Assembly (NCBI GenBank): GCA_013391845.1
Contig: CP058414.1
Coordinates: 2,714,501 to 2,778,500, forward strand
Source of the DNA: Pseudoalteromonas shioyasakiensis
GTDB lineage: Bacteria > Pseudomonadota > Gammaproteobacteria > Enterobacterales > Alteromonadaceae
Direction of reading: 5' to 3'
Length of the DNA: 64,000 nt
Part shown: in pieces, positions 52,338 through 61,358 of the stretch
How positions within the stretch are numbered: the first letter of the stretch is position 1
How the letters are laid out: each line of letters opens with the position of its first letter
Program-made: the position numbers and the translations under genes
Notes under the pieces: model-generated
Told to the model about the DNA's origin: nothing
Databases searched by the model: none
Seen by the model: only the letters and a program-made list of their open reading frames with translations

Positions 52338-55244
52338 CTAATCTAGCGCAGTGCAACCTTGATTATAAATAAAAATTTTATTACGCCCGTTGTTTTTAGC
52401 GTGATAAAGAGCTGTATCTGCATGTGATAATAAACGGTCATAATCAGTAACTTCTGCATTATCTGCAACGCCAAAACTAACCGTCACTGAGAGCTCTTGT
52501 GCTAATTCTGAAAAATCGTAATCGGCTATTTCTAAACGGATAATTTCACACATTTTTGCAGCTTCTTCAGCATTTTTATAAGGGAACAGCAGAGTAAACT
52601 CTTCACCGCCCCAACGAGCGGCATAACCTTCATCAGGGAAGTTCAGGCGCAGCAAACGAGCAATTTCACAAATCACTTTATCGCCAATTAAGTGCGAGAA
52701 GTTGTCATTAATAAGTTTGAAGTGATCAATATCCATAATGGCAATACTAAGCGTTTTATTATCACGCTGAAATTGATTAAAGTTTTCAGATAACCAGCTA
52801 TCGAAAGCTCGTCTGTTCGGTAATTGCGTTAACTGATCATGGTTCGCTAAATGAGCAAAAGCATCCGCTTGGGTTTGTAAATCATGCATTTGCTGTTCAA
52901 CTTTTTCGGTTAACTCAATTTCAATACGCTTATAATGATATAAGCGGTATTTATAAATGACATAAGCAGTAAAAAGTACGGCAATTAAGATAAATAACTT
53001 AAAGCTAGTTTTTTGCCAAAAATAAGGGGCGATTTTAAAACGCAGTACTTGCTCATTATTTTGCCAATCACTATTAGGATACCCTGCACGCACTTTAAAG
53101 GTATATTCACCCGGCGGTAAATTGGTGTACTCCGTAATGGCCAGACGCCCCCTGTCTACCCATTGTTGATTGTAACCACTTAATTGAGTTTGGTAGTTTA
53201 AACGCCCAGGCATGATAAAACTAAGCCCTGCATAGTTAAACGAAACACGAGAAACACCAGCAGGTAAACTCAAAACTTCATTACCAACAGGTAAAGTCAT
53301 TGGTTTGCCATCGACTTCAAAGCTTTCAATAACCGTCGATAATCGTCGTTTACTAGCTTCTTTTAAGCGCTCTGGTGTTACGATAGCGACACCTTTAGCA
53401 GTAGCAACCCATATTTGTCCATCGGAATGAAGAACAGCTGCAGGGTTTGAACCGCCATTTGCTTGCGCGCTCAACATGCCATCGCCTTCATCATAAAGCT
53501 GCATCGAAATGCTCATTGGTTGAACTTTTTCAGGGTTATCTAGTATTGCAACTAACTGAGCTTTGTTGACTTGAATAACACCACGGTTACTGGTCAGCCA
53601 TAATGAGTCACCTTGCTCAATTACTTGGAACAGCTTATCAACTGGTAAACCATGATCTCGACCAAACAAGCTCATTTTATCTGTGCTGAGATTGTAGCGA
53701 ACTAGGCCTCTATCAGTAGCAAGCCACATAGTATCGTCATCTAAATAAAAGCCGAATGCATACTCAGTACTGAACTGCTTTGGAAACTCTAGAGTTTTAA
53801 ACTGCTTTGTTGCTGGGTCATAAATTGAAACACCGACCCCCGTACCAACCCATAACCTGCCATGGTCATCTTCGACAAGGGCCATAATGAAATCACCAAT
53901 TAAACCATCTTCTGTGGTGAATAATTCAGTTTGCCCGGCAGGATCTATTTTGGTTAAACCACCCGCAGTGCCAATCCATAAGTTATCCATTTTATCGAAC
54001 AACACAGCGCGAACTTCATTACTAATCAAACCATTACTGCGATTTCTTACTGGGTAAATTTGTTTGTTTACCACTTTCATTAAACCTGCAGTATAAGTGC
54101 CTAACCACACTGTGCCTTGTTTATCTTCGGTTAAACTTAAAACTGATAGCGGGTCTTTTTCATAGGCTTGGCTAAGAGTTGTGAGCTTGCCATTTTCAAT
54201 ACGGTTTAAACCATTACTACTGCCCACCCACAAACTACCATCAGAATGCGATAACACGGTACGCACATAGTCAGATGCAAGCCCACGACTTTGACTCCAA
54301 TTTGTAAATGGCGCTTCGCGCAGGCGAAATAAACCAGCATTAGTGCCAACCCAGATACTTTTTTCGCGATCTTGCAGTAAAGATAAAATACGGTTGTTGG
54401 GTAAACCATCATCGGCGGCCAAGTTTTCAAGTCCTACACTGCTGAGTCTGAACACCCCTTTATTGATGGTACCAAACCACAAATCGCCTTCACTATCTTC
54501 AAGTAAGCTAGAAATAGATTCTTTATTCAGTACAGGGTCAACAGAAATGAATTTGTCTTGCTGCTTTTTCCATACTCCCTTTTCGGTCCCAACAATTAAG
54601 GTACCTGAACTAGTGAGTAACAAAGTAAAGACAGAGGCGTCAGGTAGGCCTGATTCTTGACCTACTCTACGAACTTGATTATTAATAATTTGATAGAGTC
54701 CATCACTGGTAGCAGCCCAGATCACCCCAGTTTTGTCCTGTAAAAGACGATATGCGCTCAGCTTATCAAGTAACTTTTGCTCAGTGGCATTTTCAGAAGC
54801 ACGATAAGTAATGCCTTGTCCTTCTAGTGCTAACCAAAGCTCACCTTGTTCAGTGACAAGCGCATGATTTACCATCGCAGAAGAACTGGGTAATGCGCGC
54901 CACCCACCTTGTGAGCGAAGAGCAATACCACCTCGCGCACCCACGATATATAAATCTCCATTATCCATGGGAATAAGGCTACGTAAGCCTGAATCTGGTA
55001 AACCAGGAATTTCTGTGCGAGTGAAAAGTTTAAACTCACGGCCATTAAAGCGAGAAAGGCCTTCCCAAGTCGCTATCCAAATGTAGCCATCTTTAGTTTG
55101 CGTAACGCTATTAATACTATTATGAGGAAGTCCGGCGCGAGTGCTCCAAGTCTCTGTAAAGTAGTCACTCAGAGAGAGGCGTGCAGAGTCTGCAAAAGCG
55201 CTGAAACATAAGAAAAGAAAAATACAACTAACTACCCGCACCAT
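52338..55244 (-). CDS. Reg_prop/Y_Y_Y-sensor diguanylate cyclase (GGEEF)
   Basis: A 968-residue membrane sensor. A signal peptide (about 1-18) precedes some 14 Reg_prop beta-propeller repeats (WIATWEGLSRF, WVGTNAGLFR, WIGTAGGLTK and others), a Y_Y_Y domain (about 690-760), one membrane helix (about 765-785) and a GGDEF-type cyclase. The motif is GGEEF (residues 879-883), the active form; no RxxD I-site is seen five residues before it. No EAL domain is present. The outer part probably senses a ligand as in hybrid two-component sensors. Product-inhibition should be weak by that criterion. Confidence 0.93.
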   Translation of the reverse strand: MVRVVSCIFLFLCFSAFADSARLSLSDYFTETWSTRAGLPHNSINSVTQTKDGYIWIATWEGLSRFNGREFKLFTRTEIPGLPDSGLRSLIPMDNGDLYIVGARGGIALRSQGGWRALPSSSAMVNHALVTEQGELWLALEGQGITYRASENATEQKLLDKLSAYRLLQDKTGVIWAATSDGLYQIINNQVRRVGQESGLPDASVFTLLLTSSGTLIVGTEKGVWKKQQDKFISVDPVLNKESISSLLEDSEGDLWFGTINKGVFRLSSVGLENLAADDGLPNNRILSLLQDREKSIWVGTNAGLFRLREAPFTNWSQSRGLASDYVRTVLSHSDGSLWVGSSNGLNRIENGKLTTLSQAYEKDPLSVLSLTEDKQGTVWLGTYTAGLMKVVNKQIYPVRNRSNGLISNEVRAVLFDKMDNLWIGTAGGLTKIDPAGQTELFTTEDGLIGDFIMALVEDDHGRLWVGTGVGVSIYDPATKQFKTLEFPKQFSTEYAFGFYLDDDTMWLATDRGLVRYNLSTDKMSLFGRDHGLPVDKLFQVIEQGDSLWLTSNRGVIQVNKAQLVAILDNPEKVQPMSISMQLYDEGDGMLSAQANGGSNPAAVLHSDGQIWVATAKGVAIVTPERLKEASKRRLSTVIESFEVDGKPMTLPVGNEVLSLPAGVSRVSFNYAGLSFIMPGRLNYQTQLSGYNQQWVDRGRLAITEYTNLPPGEYTFKVRAGYPNSDWQNNEQVLRFKIAPYFWQKTSFKLFILIAVLFTAYVIYKYRLYHYKRIEIELTEKVEQQMHDLQTQADAFAHLANHDQLTQLPNRRAFDSWLSENFNQFQRDNKTLSIAIMDIDHFKLINDNFSHLIGDKVICEIARLLRLNFPDEGYAARWGGEEFTLLFPYKNAEEAAKMCEIIRLEIADYDFSELAQELSVTVSFGVADNAEVTDYDRLLSHADTALYHAKNNGRNKIFIYNQGCTALD

Positions 55245-55375
55245 AAAACTAAAACCCTGATATTTATTATCGTTCTATTCAGTGATGTAGCTCTGTGAAG
55301 CCAAAGTCATCGCTAACTTCAGATAATACTACATTAGTTGCAATTCTTACTCACTTTAATGACATTTAGCAACAA

Positions 55376-56032
55376 TCAATTACAAAAATTCGTAATTTTA
55401 TCTTGCAGTATTTTCAAAAATCGCGCCACATGTAAGCCATCCATCAAAGCATGATGCACATCAATTGAGAGTGGCATCTTGCCAGTTTTCGAGTCATATT
55501 GACCAAACACAAACTTAGGTATACCAAGGCCGTGCCCCTCACTCACGGCATGCGAGAAGCCTGTGAAGTTTAACCATGGAAGCACTGAGATATGAATAAG
55601 ATCAGGCTGCCCTTCTGTTGCAGCAAATGCATCAGAAAAAAATGGCTTTGCTTTACTTGTTTTGCTCGCTGCAATGGCATGTTTTGAGAAATCGTCCATC
55701 GACGCTTGTTTTTCAAAATAACTAAAGCGGAATGTTTCATCTTCAGCAAGCTCTACAACACTGCCTCTTACCGATGACAGTTGTACTGGCAAACAATCAA
55801 TAATACGTTGACGCATCGGCGCATAATCATGGCATGCTTCAAGTGTTAGGTAGACATAGCAGTGAAAAAACGAATAAGACTCTGTTTTACATTTAGTGTA
55901 GAGAGCTGCCATATCGAGCGAAACACACACATTAAAATAAGGCAGAGAAAATTCTTTGAAAAAAGCAAAATGCTGTTTACGAGGCCAAGTCGCTAGATCA
56001 ATAGGCGTGATTTCACAAGATGGAGCTTTCAT
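55376..56032 (-). CDS. Chloramphenicol acetyltransferase family protein
   Basis: A 218-residue protein of the CAT family. The catalytic HHxxxDG is complete: HHALMDG with H194 as base and D198 as partner, and the flanking VLPWLNFTGFSHAV and QVHH-like IDVHHALMDGLHVARFLKIL regions follow type A CAT. FAFFKEFSLPYFNVCVSLDM and YSFFHCYVYLTLEACHDYAPMRQRI match the N-terminal part. It probably acetylates a small acceptor using acetyl-CoA; whether it uses chloramphenicol is not established. The gene stands alone among housekeeping genes, so it looks chromosomal, not mobile. No integron or transposon is near. Confidence 0.88.
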   Translation of the reverse strand: MKAPSCEITPIDLATWPRKQHFAFFKEFSLPYFNVCVSLDMAALYTKCKTESYSFFHCYVYLTLEACHDYAPMRQRIIDCLPVQLSSVRGSVVELAEDETFRFSYFEKQASMDDFSKHAIAASKTSKAKPFFSDAFAATEGQPDLIHISVLPWLNFTGFSHAVSEGHGLGIPKFVFGQYDSKTGKMPLSIDVHHALMDGLHVARFLKILQDKITNFCN

Positions 56033-56111
56033 TAGGTGTCCTCGAAATTTAAAAGCTGAGTGTACCTAGCAAGCTTAACTTCGTCACCTTGATGCGATAA
56101 ATAACAGATAC

Positions 56112-56140
56112 AAAAAAGGTGCGACCTGCGCACCTTTTTT
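56112..56140. terminator. Bidirectional terminator after ldh
   Basis: A perfect 12-bp stem (AAAAAAGGTGCG / CGCACCTTTTTT) around ACCTG with T tracts on both strands. It lies 28 bases past the ldh stop on the minus strand. Confidence 0.9.
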
Positions 56141-56168
56141 TGACTGTAAATTTAGTGAATTTACTAAA

Positions 56169-57209
56169 TTATAAGCCGTTTTCGATGATTTCTAATGCTA
56201 GCTCATCTGCAATTAAATGCGTCGACTTTTGCTCTTTTTCAGAGCGAGCAAAGATTTCAGTTAGGGTATCAAAGATGCCTTCAACGTGTTTCGTTGATGC
56301 TTCTGCACTATAACCTTCTGGCGCTGTTTCGTAGTAAACGTTGATGATACCACCTGCGTTAATTACGTAATCTGGAGCGTATAAGATACCTTTTTCACGA
56401 ATAATTTCACCGTGACGAGACTCTGCTAATTGGTTATTCGCACAACCTGCAATAATCGTTGCTTTTAAACGAGGGATAGTCGTGTCGTTTACCGTTGCGC
56501 CTAGTGCACACGGTGCATAAACATCGACATCTAAGTCGTAGATTTCATCAATACCAACAGCCGTAGCGTTAAAGTCATTAACAACACGCTCAACAGCTTG
56601 CTCATTGATATCTGTTACAAATAACGTTGCGCCCGCTTCGTGTAAATGCTTACATAGGCCATACGCCACCGCACCTAAACCTTGAACTGCTACTTTAACA
56701 CCTGCTAGGTCTTGGTGACCACGTTGATGTTGTAATGCAGCTTTAATACCTAAGAATGTACCATAAGCAGTGAAAGGTGATGGGTTACCACTTTTACCTT
56801 CAAGACCTAATACATAGTTAGTTTCTTTATTCATAATAGCAACATCGTCACAGGTGATGTTCACGTCTTCAGCTGAATAGTAGCTACCGCTTAATCGCTC
56901 TAATTGACGACCAAATGCACGGAAAAGTTGCTCTGATTTTATTTCTTTTGCATTACCAATAATCACTGACTTACCGCCACCAAATGGTAAGCGTGCCACA
57001 GCATTTTTATACGTCATACCTTTTGATAAACGAAGTGCGTCAGTTACAGCATCTTCATCTGTTGAGTAGTCCCACATTCTGCAACCACCAACTGCTGGAC
57101 CTAACTTGGTATTATGAACCGCGATAATAGCTTTTAGGCCTGATTCTTTATCTGAACAAAACACCACTTGCTCGTGGTTATCAAAGTCGACTTTATTAAA
57201 TACAGCCAC
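56169..57209 (-). CDS. ldh: Leucine/valine-type amino-acid dehydrogenase (Glu/Leu/Phe/Val family)
   Basis: A 346-residue NAD-dependent dehydrogenase. The substrate pocket lysine is in LPFGGGKSVI, the NAD-binding glycines in VAVQGLGAVAYGLCKHL, and the N-terminal SGLKAIIAVHNTKLGPAVGGCRMW fits the short (346-residue) leucine/valine group rather than glutamate dehydrogenase. It would deaminate branched-chain amino acids to 2-oxo acids. The 400 bases upstream hold a palindrome like the LiuR site for branched-chain catabolism. Gene monocistronic. Confidence 0.92.
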   Translation of the reverse strand: MAVFNKVDFDNHEQVVFCSDKESGLKAIIAVHNTKLGPAVGGCRMWDYSTDEDAVTDALRLSKGMTYKNAVARLPFGGGKSVIIGNAKEIKSEQLFRAFGRQLERLSGSYYSAEDVNITCDDVAIMNKETNYVLGLEGKSGNPSPFTAYGTFLGIKAALQHQRGHQDLAGVKVAVQGLGAVAYGLCKHLHEAGATLFVTDINEQAVERVVNDFNATAVGIDEIYDLDVDVYAPCALGATVNDTTIPRLKATIIAGCANNQLAESRHGEIIREKGILYAPDYVINAGGIINVYYETAPEGYSAEASTKHVEGIFDTLTEIFARSEKEQKSTHLIADELALEIIENGL

Positions 57210-57437
57210 AGTTAAATACTCCGAAATTTTCTTACCCTAAGGGGTGTGAGCGCTGAAAGTGCCGAGACTTTATCACTTCGTTTGCTCCCTTGCCACTATA
57301 TGAGATGATAAAACTAAGCAAAGTTCCCCTGCCGAAATAACAACTCAAAAAATAACACTTTAAAGAAAAAACACACCATAAAAAGCACACTTTAAGCATT
57401 GTTAATTCAAAACAAAATATTAACATTGCATACTTAA

Positions 57438-57451
57438 TTACGTGAACGTAA
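57438..57451 (-). promoter_or_regulatory. Palindrome resembling the LiuR site upstream of ldh
   Basis: TTACGTGAACGTAA has 6-bp arms around GA, and with its flanks reads CTTTACGTTCACGTAATT on the minus strand. MerR-family LiuR in related bacteria binds a motif of TTTACGT/ACGTAAA arms, as I recall. It lies about 230 bases before ldh. Confidence 0.5.
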
Positions 57452-57560
57452 AGGTAAAGTATAGCGTAAAGAAAATATTACAAAGAAATTGTATCGATAA
57501 AGCCAAGAAATATATGCTTTTTAAGGGTATGGTGAAGAAATAACTAAGACTGGTCAGAGC

Positions 57561-57588
57561 TGAAAAAAACGGCGCTGTTGCGCCGTTT
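57561..57588 (-). terminator. Terminator of fumarase gene
   Basis: AAACGGCGC and GCGCCGTTT pair around TGTT; on the minus strand it is followed by seven T. It lies 22 bases past the fumarase stop. Confidence 0.88.
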
Positions 57589-57609
57589 ATTTAAAGAGTT
57601 ACAAGATGG

Positions 57610-59136
57610 TTATTTTAATTTGCCATCAAGTTCTTCGATCTTTGCTTTCCAAATAGCTGGACCTTGCGTATGCGCATTCGCACCTTCACTATCAACAGCA
57701 ACGGTTACTGGCATATCTTCTACTTCAAACTCGTAGATTGCTTCCATACCTAAATCTTCGAACGCAACAACACGTGCTTTCTTGATTGCTTTAGAAACAA
57801 GGTAAGCTGCACCACCTACCGCCATTAAGTAGATAGACTTATTGTTTTTGATTGATTCTACTGTAGCAGGACCACGCTCAGCTTTACCAATCATACCGAT
57901 GATGCCTGTGTTTTCTAACATCATATCGGTGAATTTATCCATACGAGTCGCAGTTGTAGGGCCTGCTGGGCCTACTGCTTCATCACCCACAGCATCTACA
58001 GGGCCAACGTAGTAGATAAACTTGTTATCAAAATCAACGCCTTCTGGTAAACCTTCACCTGATTGGATCATGTCTTGTAGACGCTTATGAGCTGCATCAC
58101 GACCCGTTAAGATAGTACCAGACAGAAGTACAGTTTCACCCATCTTCCATTCTTGCGTATCTTCTTTAGTCAGTGTGTTTAAATCAACGCGACGTGTACC
58201 TTCGCCAACTTCAAACGTAACTTCTGGCCAATCTTCTAGTTTCGGTGCTTTAAGATCAGCAGGGCCTGAACCATCTAACGTAAAGTGAACGTGACGAGTT
58301 GCTGCACAGTTAGGGATCATAACCACTGGTTTAGAGGCTGCGTGAGTCGGTGCAGTTTTGATTTTTACATCAACCACTGTTGTTAAACCGCCTAGGCCTT
58401 GTGCACCAATACCTAATTTATTTGCACGTTCGAAGATATCGATACGCATTTTTTCTTCAGTCGTTTCTGCGCCGCGCTCAATAAGCTCGTGAATATCAAC
58501 TGGGTCCATTAGAGATTCTTTCGCAAGAACAGCTGCTTTTTCTGCAGTACCACCAATACCTATACCTAGCATTCCAGGTGGACACCAACCAGCGCCCATA
58601 GTTGGTAATGTTTTTTCAACCCATGCAGCCACATCATCAGACGGGTTAAGCATAACCATTTTCGTTTTATTTTCTGAACCGCCGCCCTTAGCCGCAACCA
58701 TTACTTCAACTTCAGCGCCTGGCACTAAGTCGATATGAACAACTGATGGTGTATTGTCTTTGGTGTTTTTACGCGTACCAGCAGGGTCTGCAACAATTGA
58801 TGCACGTAACGGGTTATCTGGGTTTAAGTATGCGCGACGGGTACCTTCATCAACCATTTGCTGAACAGTCATGTCTGTTTTATCCCACTTAACATCCATA
58901 CCTACTTTTACGAAACAAGTAATGATACCTGTATCTTGGCACAGTGGACGTTTACCTTCAGCAGACATACGAGAGTTAATTAAAATTTGCGCAATGGCAT
59001 CTTTTGCCGCTTTGCTTTGCTCTTTGTTGTAAGCTTTTTCTAAGGCTTGTACGAAATCGAGAGGGTGATAAAAAGAAATGTATTGCAATGCATCTTCAAT
59101 GCTATCAATGAAGTCTTGCTGACGAATTGTACTCAT
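57610..59136 (-). CDS. fumA: Class I fumarate hydratase (iron-sulfur)
   Basis: A 508-residue fumarase of the oxygen-sensitive class I. Three conserved cysteines that hold the [4Fe-4S] cluster are visible in RPLCQDTGI, GAGWCPPGM and MIPNCAATRH. Other motifs are GGSENKTKMVML and KAERGPATVESI, and the C-terminal beta domain with AGGAAYLVSKAIKKA. It interconverts fumarate and malate in the TCA cycle. Length is between the E. coli FumA/FumB (548) and shorter archaeal enzymes. Whether the orthologue is called fumA or fumB is a naming issue. Monocistronic. Confidence 0.93.
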   Translation of the reverse strand: MSTIRQQDFIDSIEDALQYISFYHPLDFVQALEKAYNKEQSKAAKDAIAQILINSRMSAEGKRPLCQDTGIITCFVKVGMDVKWDKTDMTVQQMVDEGTRRAYLNPDNPLRASIVADPAGTRKNTKDNTPSVVHIDLVPGAEVEVMVAAKGGGSENKTKMVMLNPSDDVAAWVEKTLPTMGAGWCPPGMLGIGIGGTAEKAAVLAKESLMDPVDIHELIERGAETTEEKMRIDIFERANKLGIGAQGLGGLTTVVDVKIKTAPTHAASKPVVMIPNCAATRHVHFTLDGSGPADLKAPKLEDWPEVTFEVGEGTRRVDLNTLTKEDTQEWKMGETVLLSGTILTGRDAAHKRLQDMIQSGEGLPEGVDFDNKFIYYVGPVDAVGDEAVGPAGPTTATRMDKFTDMMLENTGIIGMIGKAERGPATVESIKNNKSIYLMAVGGAAYLVSKAIKKARVVAFEDLGMEAIYEFEVEDMPVTVAVDSEGANAHTQGPAIWKAKIEELDGKLK

Positions 59137-59317
59137 TACGGGTTCCTTAAGTTTTTATCGCGTAGCGCTGTACGTGATCCTGAGTAAACCGGTGACGAAG
59201 ATTTACTCTACGGGTTAGTCATGGCATCACTATAAAGGAAATCATAACGCTGCCAATCAAATTTAACTTATGATACCCTCCTCGCCCGTTTCGGGCTAGT
59301 TATTCAGGGCAATGTAG

Positions 59318-60661
59318 ATGATAAACGATGAAAATTTATGCATTAAATTAGAATTAAGCGGTGATTGCATCACGCTATTTACTCATTTCGCTCATTTGCC
59401 CCACGCCGTGTTACTTGATTCAGCTAATAGCGAGCATGTGAATAGCCGATTCGATATCATTGCCATTGCGCCATTAAAGCAATTAGAGGTGCGCGATAAT
59501 CAGTGCTTTGTAGATGGTAAATTACAATCAAGTGATTGCTTTAGTTTGATGAAATCTGGTCTTAGGGAGTTTAATCACACACCAAACTCAAACAACCTAC
59601 CTTTTACTGGTGGTTGGCTTGGTTATTTTGGTTATGATTTAGGTCGCGTGATTGAAAGCATGCCGACTACTGCCGAAAACGATATTAATATGCCGCAAAT
59701 GGCAATAGGTCTTTATCCTGATGCCCTTATTTTTGATAAGCAACAACAAAGCTGGTTTTACGTCTGTCAGCCAAATCATAATCGCTTAGCACTCTATCAA
59801 CAGCAGCTAAACGAAACACCAGAAAGTGCAGAGTTCGCTCTAACAAGTGGCTGGCACTCAAATATGACCAAAGCCAGCTACAGCGAAAAGTTTGAACAAA
59901 TTCAAGCTTATTTAAAAAACGGTGATTGCTACCAAATCAACCTTGCTCAGCGATTTAGAGCTGAATTTTCGGGTTCAACATGGCAAGCCTATAAACAGTT
60001 GCGAGAAGCCAATAAAGCACCATTCTCAAGCTATATAAACCACCCTGATGGCGCTATTTTATCAATCTCGCCTGAGCGTTTTATTTCAGTTAACCAGGGC
60101 CAAATAGAAACCAAACCAATTAAAGGAACGCTTCCTCGTTTGGCCGACCATGAACAAGACCAAGCGCAAGCTTCTCGCTTACAACAATCTGAGAAAGACC
60201 GTGCGGAAAATGTCATGATTGTCGATCTTTTGCGTAATGATTTAGGAAAAGTTGCCCGCCCAGGTAGTGTCACCGTGCCGTCCTTATTTGCCATAGAGAG
60301 CTTTCCGGCAGTACATCACTTAGTAAGTACTGTGCGCGCAGAATTAGCGGATGGCAAAGATGCCGTTGACCAAATTCATGCTGCTTTCCCGGGTGGTTCA
60401 ATTACCGGAGCACCGAAGATTCGCGCTATGGAAATCATAGAAGAGCTTGAACCGCATCGCCGTAGTGTGTACTGCGGCTCAATTGGCTACTTGAGTGCCT
60501 GTGGCAACATGGATACCAGTATAACAATTCGTACTTTAGTGTGTCATCAAGGTGCTATCTATTGCTGGGCTGGCGGCGGCATTGTGGCTGATTCAAAGGT
60601 CGACTTGGAGTACCAAGAAACTTACGATAAAGTAAATAAAATACTGCCTTTGTTAAAGTAA
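59318..60661 (+). CDS. pabB: Aminodeoxychorismate synthase component I PabB
   Basis: A 447-residue chorismate-binding enzyme. The active-site lysine is in ETKPIKGTLPR, followed by AENVMIVDLLRNDLGKV, AFPGGSITGAPKIRAMEI and the C-terminal YCWAGGGIVADSKVDLEYQET. These discriminate PabB (PIKGT) from anthranilate synthase TrpE. Together with a PabA glutaminase, not present here, it makes 4-amino-4-deoxychorismate for folate. The Nudix gene follows after 17 bases, so they share a transcript. PabB/Nudix pairing is common in Gammaproteobacteria. Confidence 0.95.
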   Translation: MINDENLCIKLELSGDCITLFTHFAHLPHAVLLDSANSEHVNSRFDIIAIAPLKQLEVRDNQCFVDGKLQSSDCFSLMKSGLREFNHTPNSNNLPFTGGWLGYFGYDLGRVIESMPTTAENDINMPQMAIGLYPDALIFDKQQQSWFYVCQPNHNRLALYQQQLNETPESAEFALTSGWHSNMTKASYSEKFEQIQAYLKNGDCYQINLAQRFRAEFSGSTWQAYKQLREANKAPFSSYINHPDGAILSISPERFISVNQGQIETKPIKGTLPRLADHEQDQAQASRLQQSEKDRAENVMIVDLLRNDLGKVARPGSVTVPSLFAIESFPAVHHLVSTVRAELADGKDAVDQIHAAFPGGSITGAPKIRAMEIIEELEPHRRSVYCGSIGYLSACGNMDTSITIRTLVCHQGAIYCWAGGGIVADSKVDLEYQETYDKVNKILPLLK

Positions 60662-60678
60662 AAGTTGAAGTAACTACC

Positions 60679-61257
60679 TTGAATAGTCAGCAAATAATAG
60701 CTCGTTTTAGTTTAAGTAAAACCACACAGAGCCCTACCACCATTCGCTTTAATGCCGAAAAGCGCGCCAGTGCCGTGATGCTACCATTGCTTGATGTAAA
60801 TGACGAAGCACATTTATTACTATGTAAACGACCAAGTTATCTGCTTCACCACCCGGGGGAAATTTGCTTACCAGGTGGTAAGTATGAAAAGCATGATGAC
60901 TCTTTGATGCACACAGCCCTTCGAGAGCTCAATGAAGAGCTCAATATTGCGACACATCAAGTGACGGTTCACGGTAAATTACACCAATACGCGACCCTAA
61001 CCGGTTTCACTATTGAGCCATTTGTTTGTGTCCTTAGCGAAGGCACAACATGGCAGGCAGATCCCAACGAAGTTGCTGCTAGCTTTTTACTGCCTTTATC
61101 TTATTTGAGTAATCAACAAAATTGGCAGCCCTTGCCCTTTGAACGAAATGGTAAAATCATTATTTTACAAGGCTTAATGACCCCGCATGGTCTGCTTTGG
61201 GGGGCAACAGCCAGCATTATTAATAACTTTATCAAACAGCTCGCCCTACCAGTTTAA
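60679..61257 (+). CDS. nudL: CoA-type Nudix hydrolase (NudL-like), TTG start
   Basis: A 192-residue Nudix protein. The Nudix box GGKYEKHDDSLMHTALRELNEEL (Gly-x5-Glu pattern with REL and EE) and the upstream LLLCKRPSYLLHHPGEICLPGG, which fits the coenzyme-A motif LLTxR-x-GxxxFPGG, point to a CoA diphosphatase like E. coli NudL. The start is a TTG, the first with homology; no ATG lies upstream in frame. It follows pabB by 17 bases, as nudL does in E. coli. Upstream of sdaA, a separate promoter is indicated. Confidence 0.9.
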   Translation: MNSQQIIARFSLSKTTQSPTTIRFNAEKRASAVMLPLLDVNDEAHLLLCKRPSYLLHHPGEICLPGGKYEKHDDSLMHTALRELNEELNIATHQVTVHGKLHQYATLTGFTIEPFVCVLSEGTTWQADPNEVAASFLLPLSYLSNQQNWQPLPFERNGKIIILQGLMTPHGLLWGATASIINNFIKQLALPV

Positions 61258-61284
61258 TTATCCTGCTTTTAGGGTTACACAGAC

Positions 61285-61296
61285 ACGTTTAAACGT
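61285..61296. promoter_or_regulatory. 12-bp perfect palindrome before sdaA
   Basis: ACGTTTAAACGT is perfectly self-complementary and lies 63 bases before the sdaA ATG. No regulator is assigned; it may be a transcription-factor site or chance. Confidence 0.35.
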
Positions 61297-61358
61297 TATC
61301 ATGTGGCACCGTTCAAAGGCAGGTAGTATGCCGTTAATAGAAAAATGAGTAGCAAATT

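Larger units (their letters stand above)
57210..57609. other. Gene-free stretch between ldh and fumarase
   Basis: This 400-base region has a short reverse open frame that I do not consider a gene. It contains a palindrome TTACGTGAACGTAA at 57438-57451 and the fumarase terminator at 57561-57588. The rest is AT-rich with no other recognised box. Confidence 0.8.

Noticed and set aside
55376..56032. Idea that the CAT gene is on a mobile resistance element
   Set aside because: No integrase, transposase, inverted repeats or integron recombination site nearby; neighbours are housekeeping genes.
57232..57426. Open frame of 64 codons before ldh
   Set aside because: No ribosome-binding site, low-complexity hydrophobic sequence and lies in a promoter region.
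57551..57560. TGGTCAGAGC, close to a FadR core
   Set aside because: Only one arm is good and it lies at a gene end, about 340 bases before ldh and past the fumarase stop.
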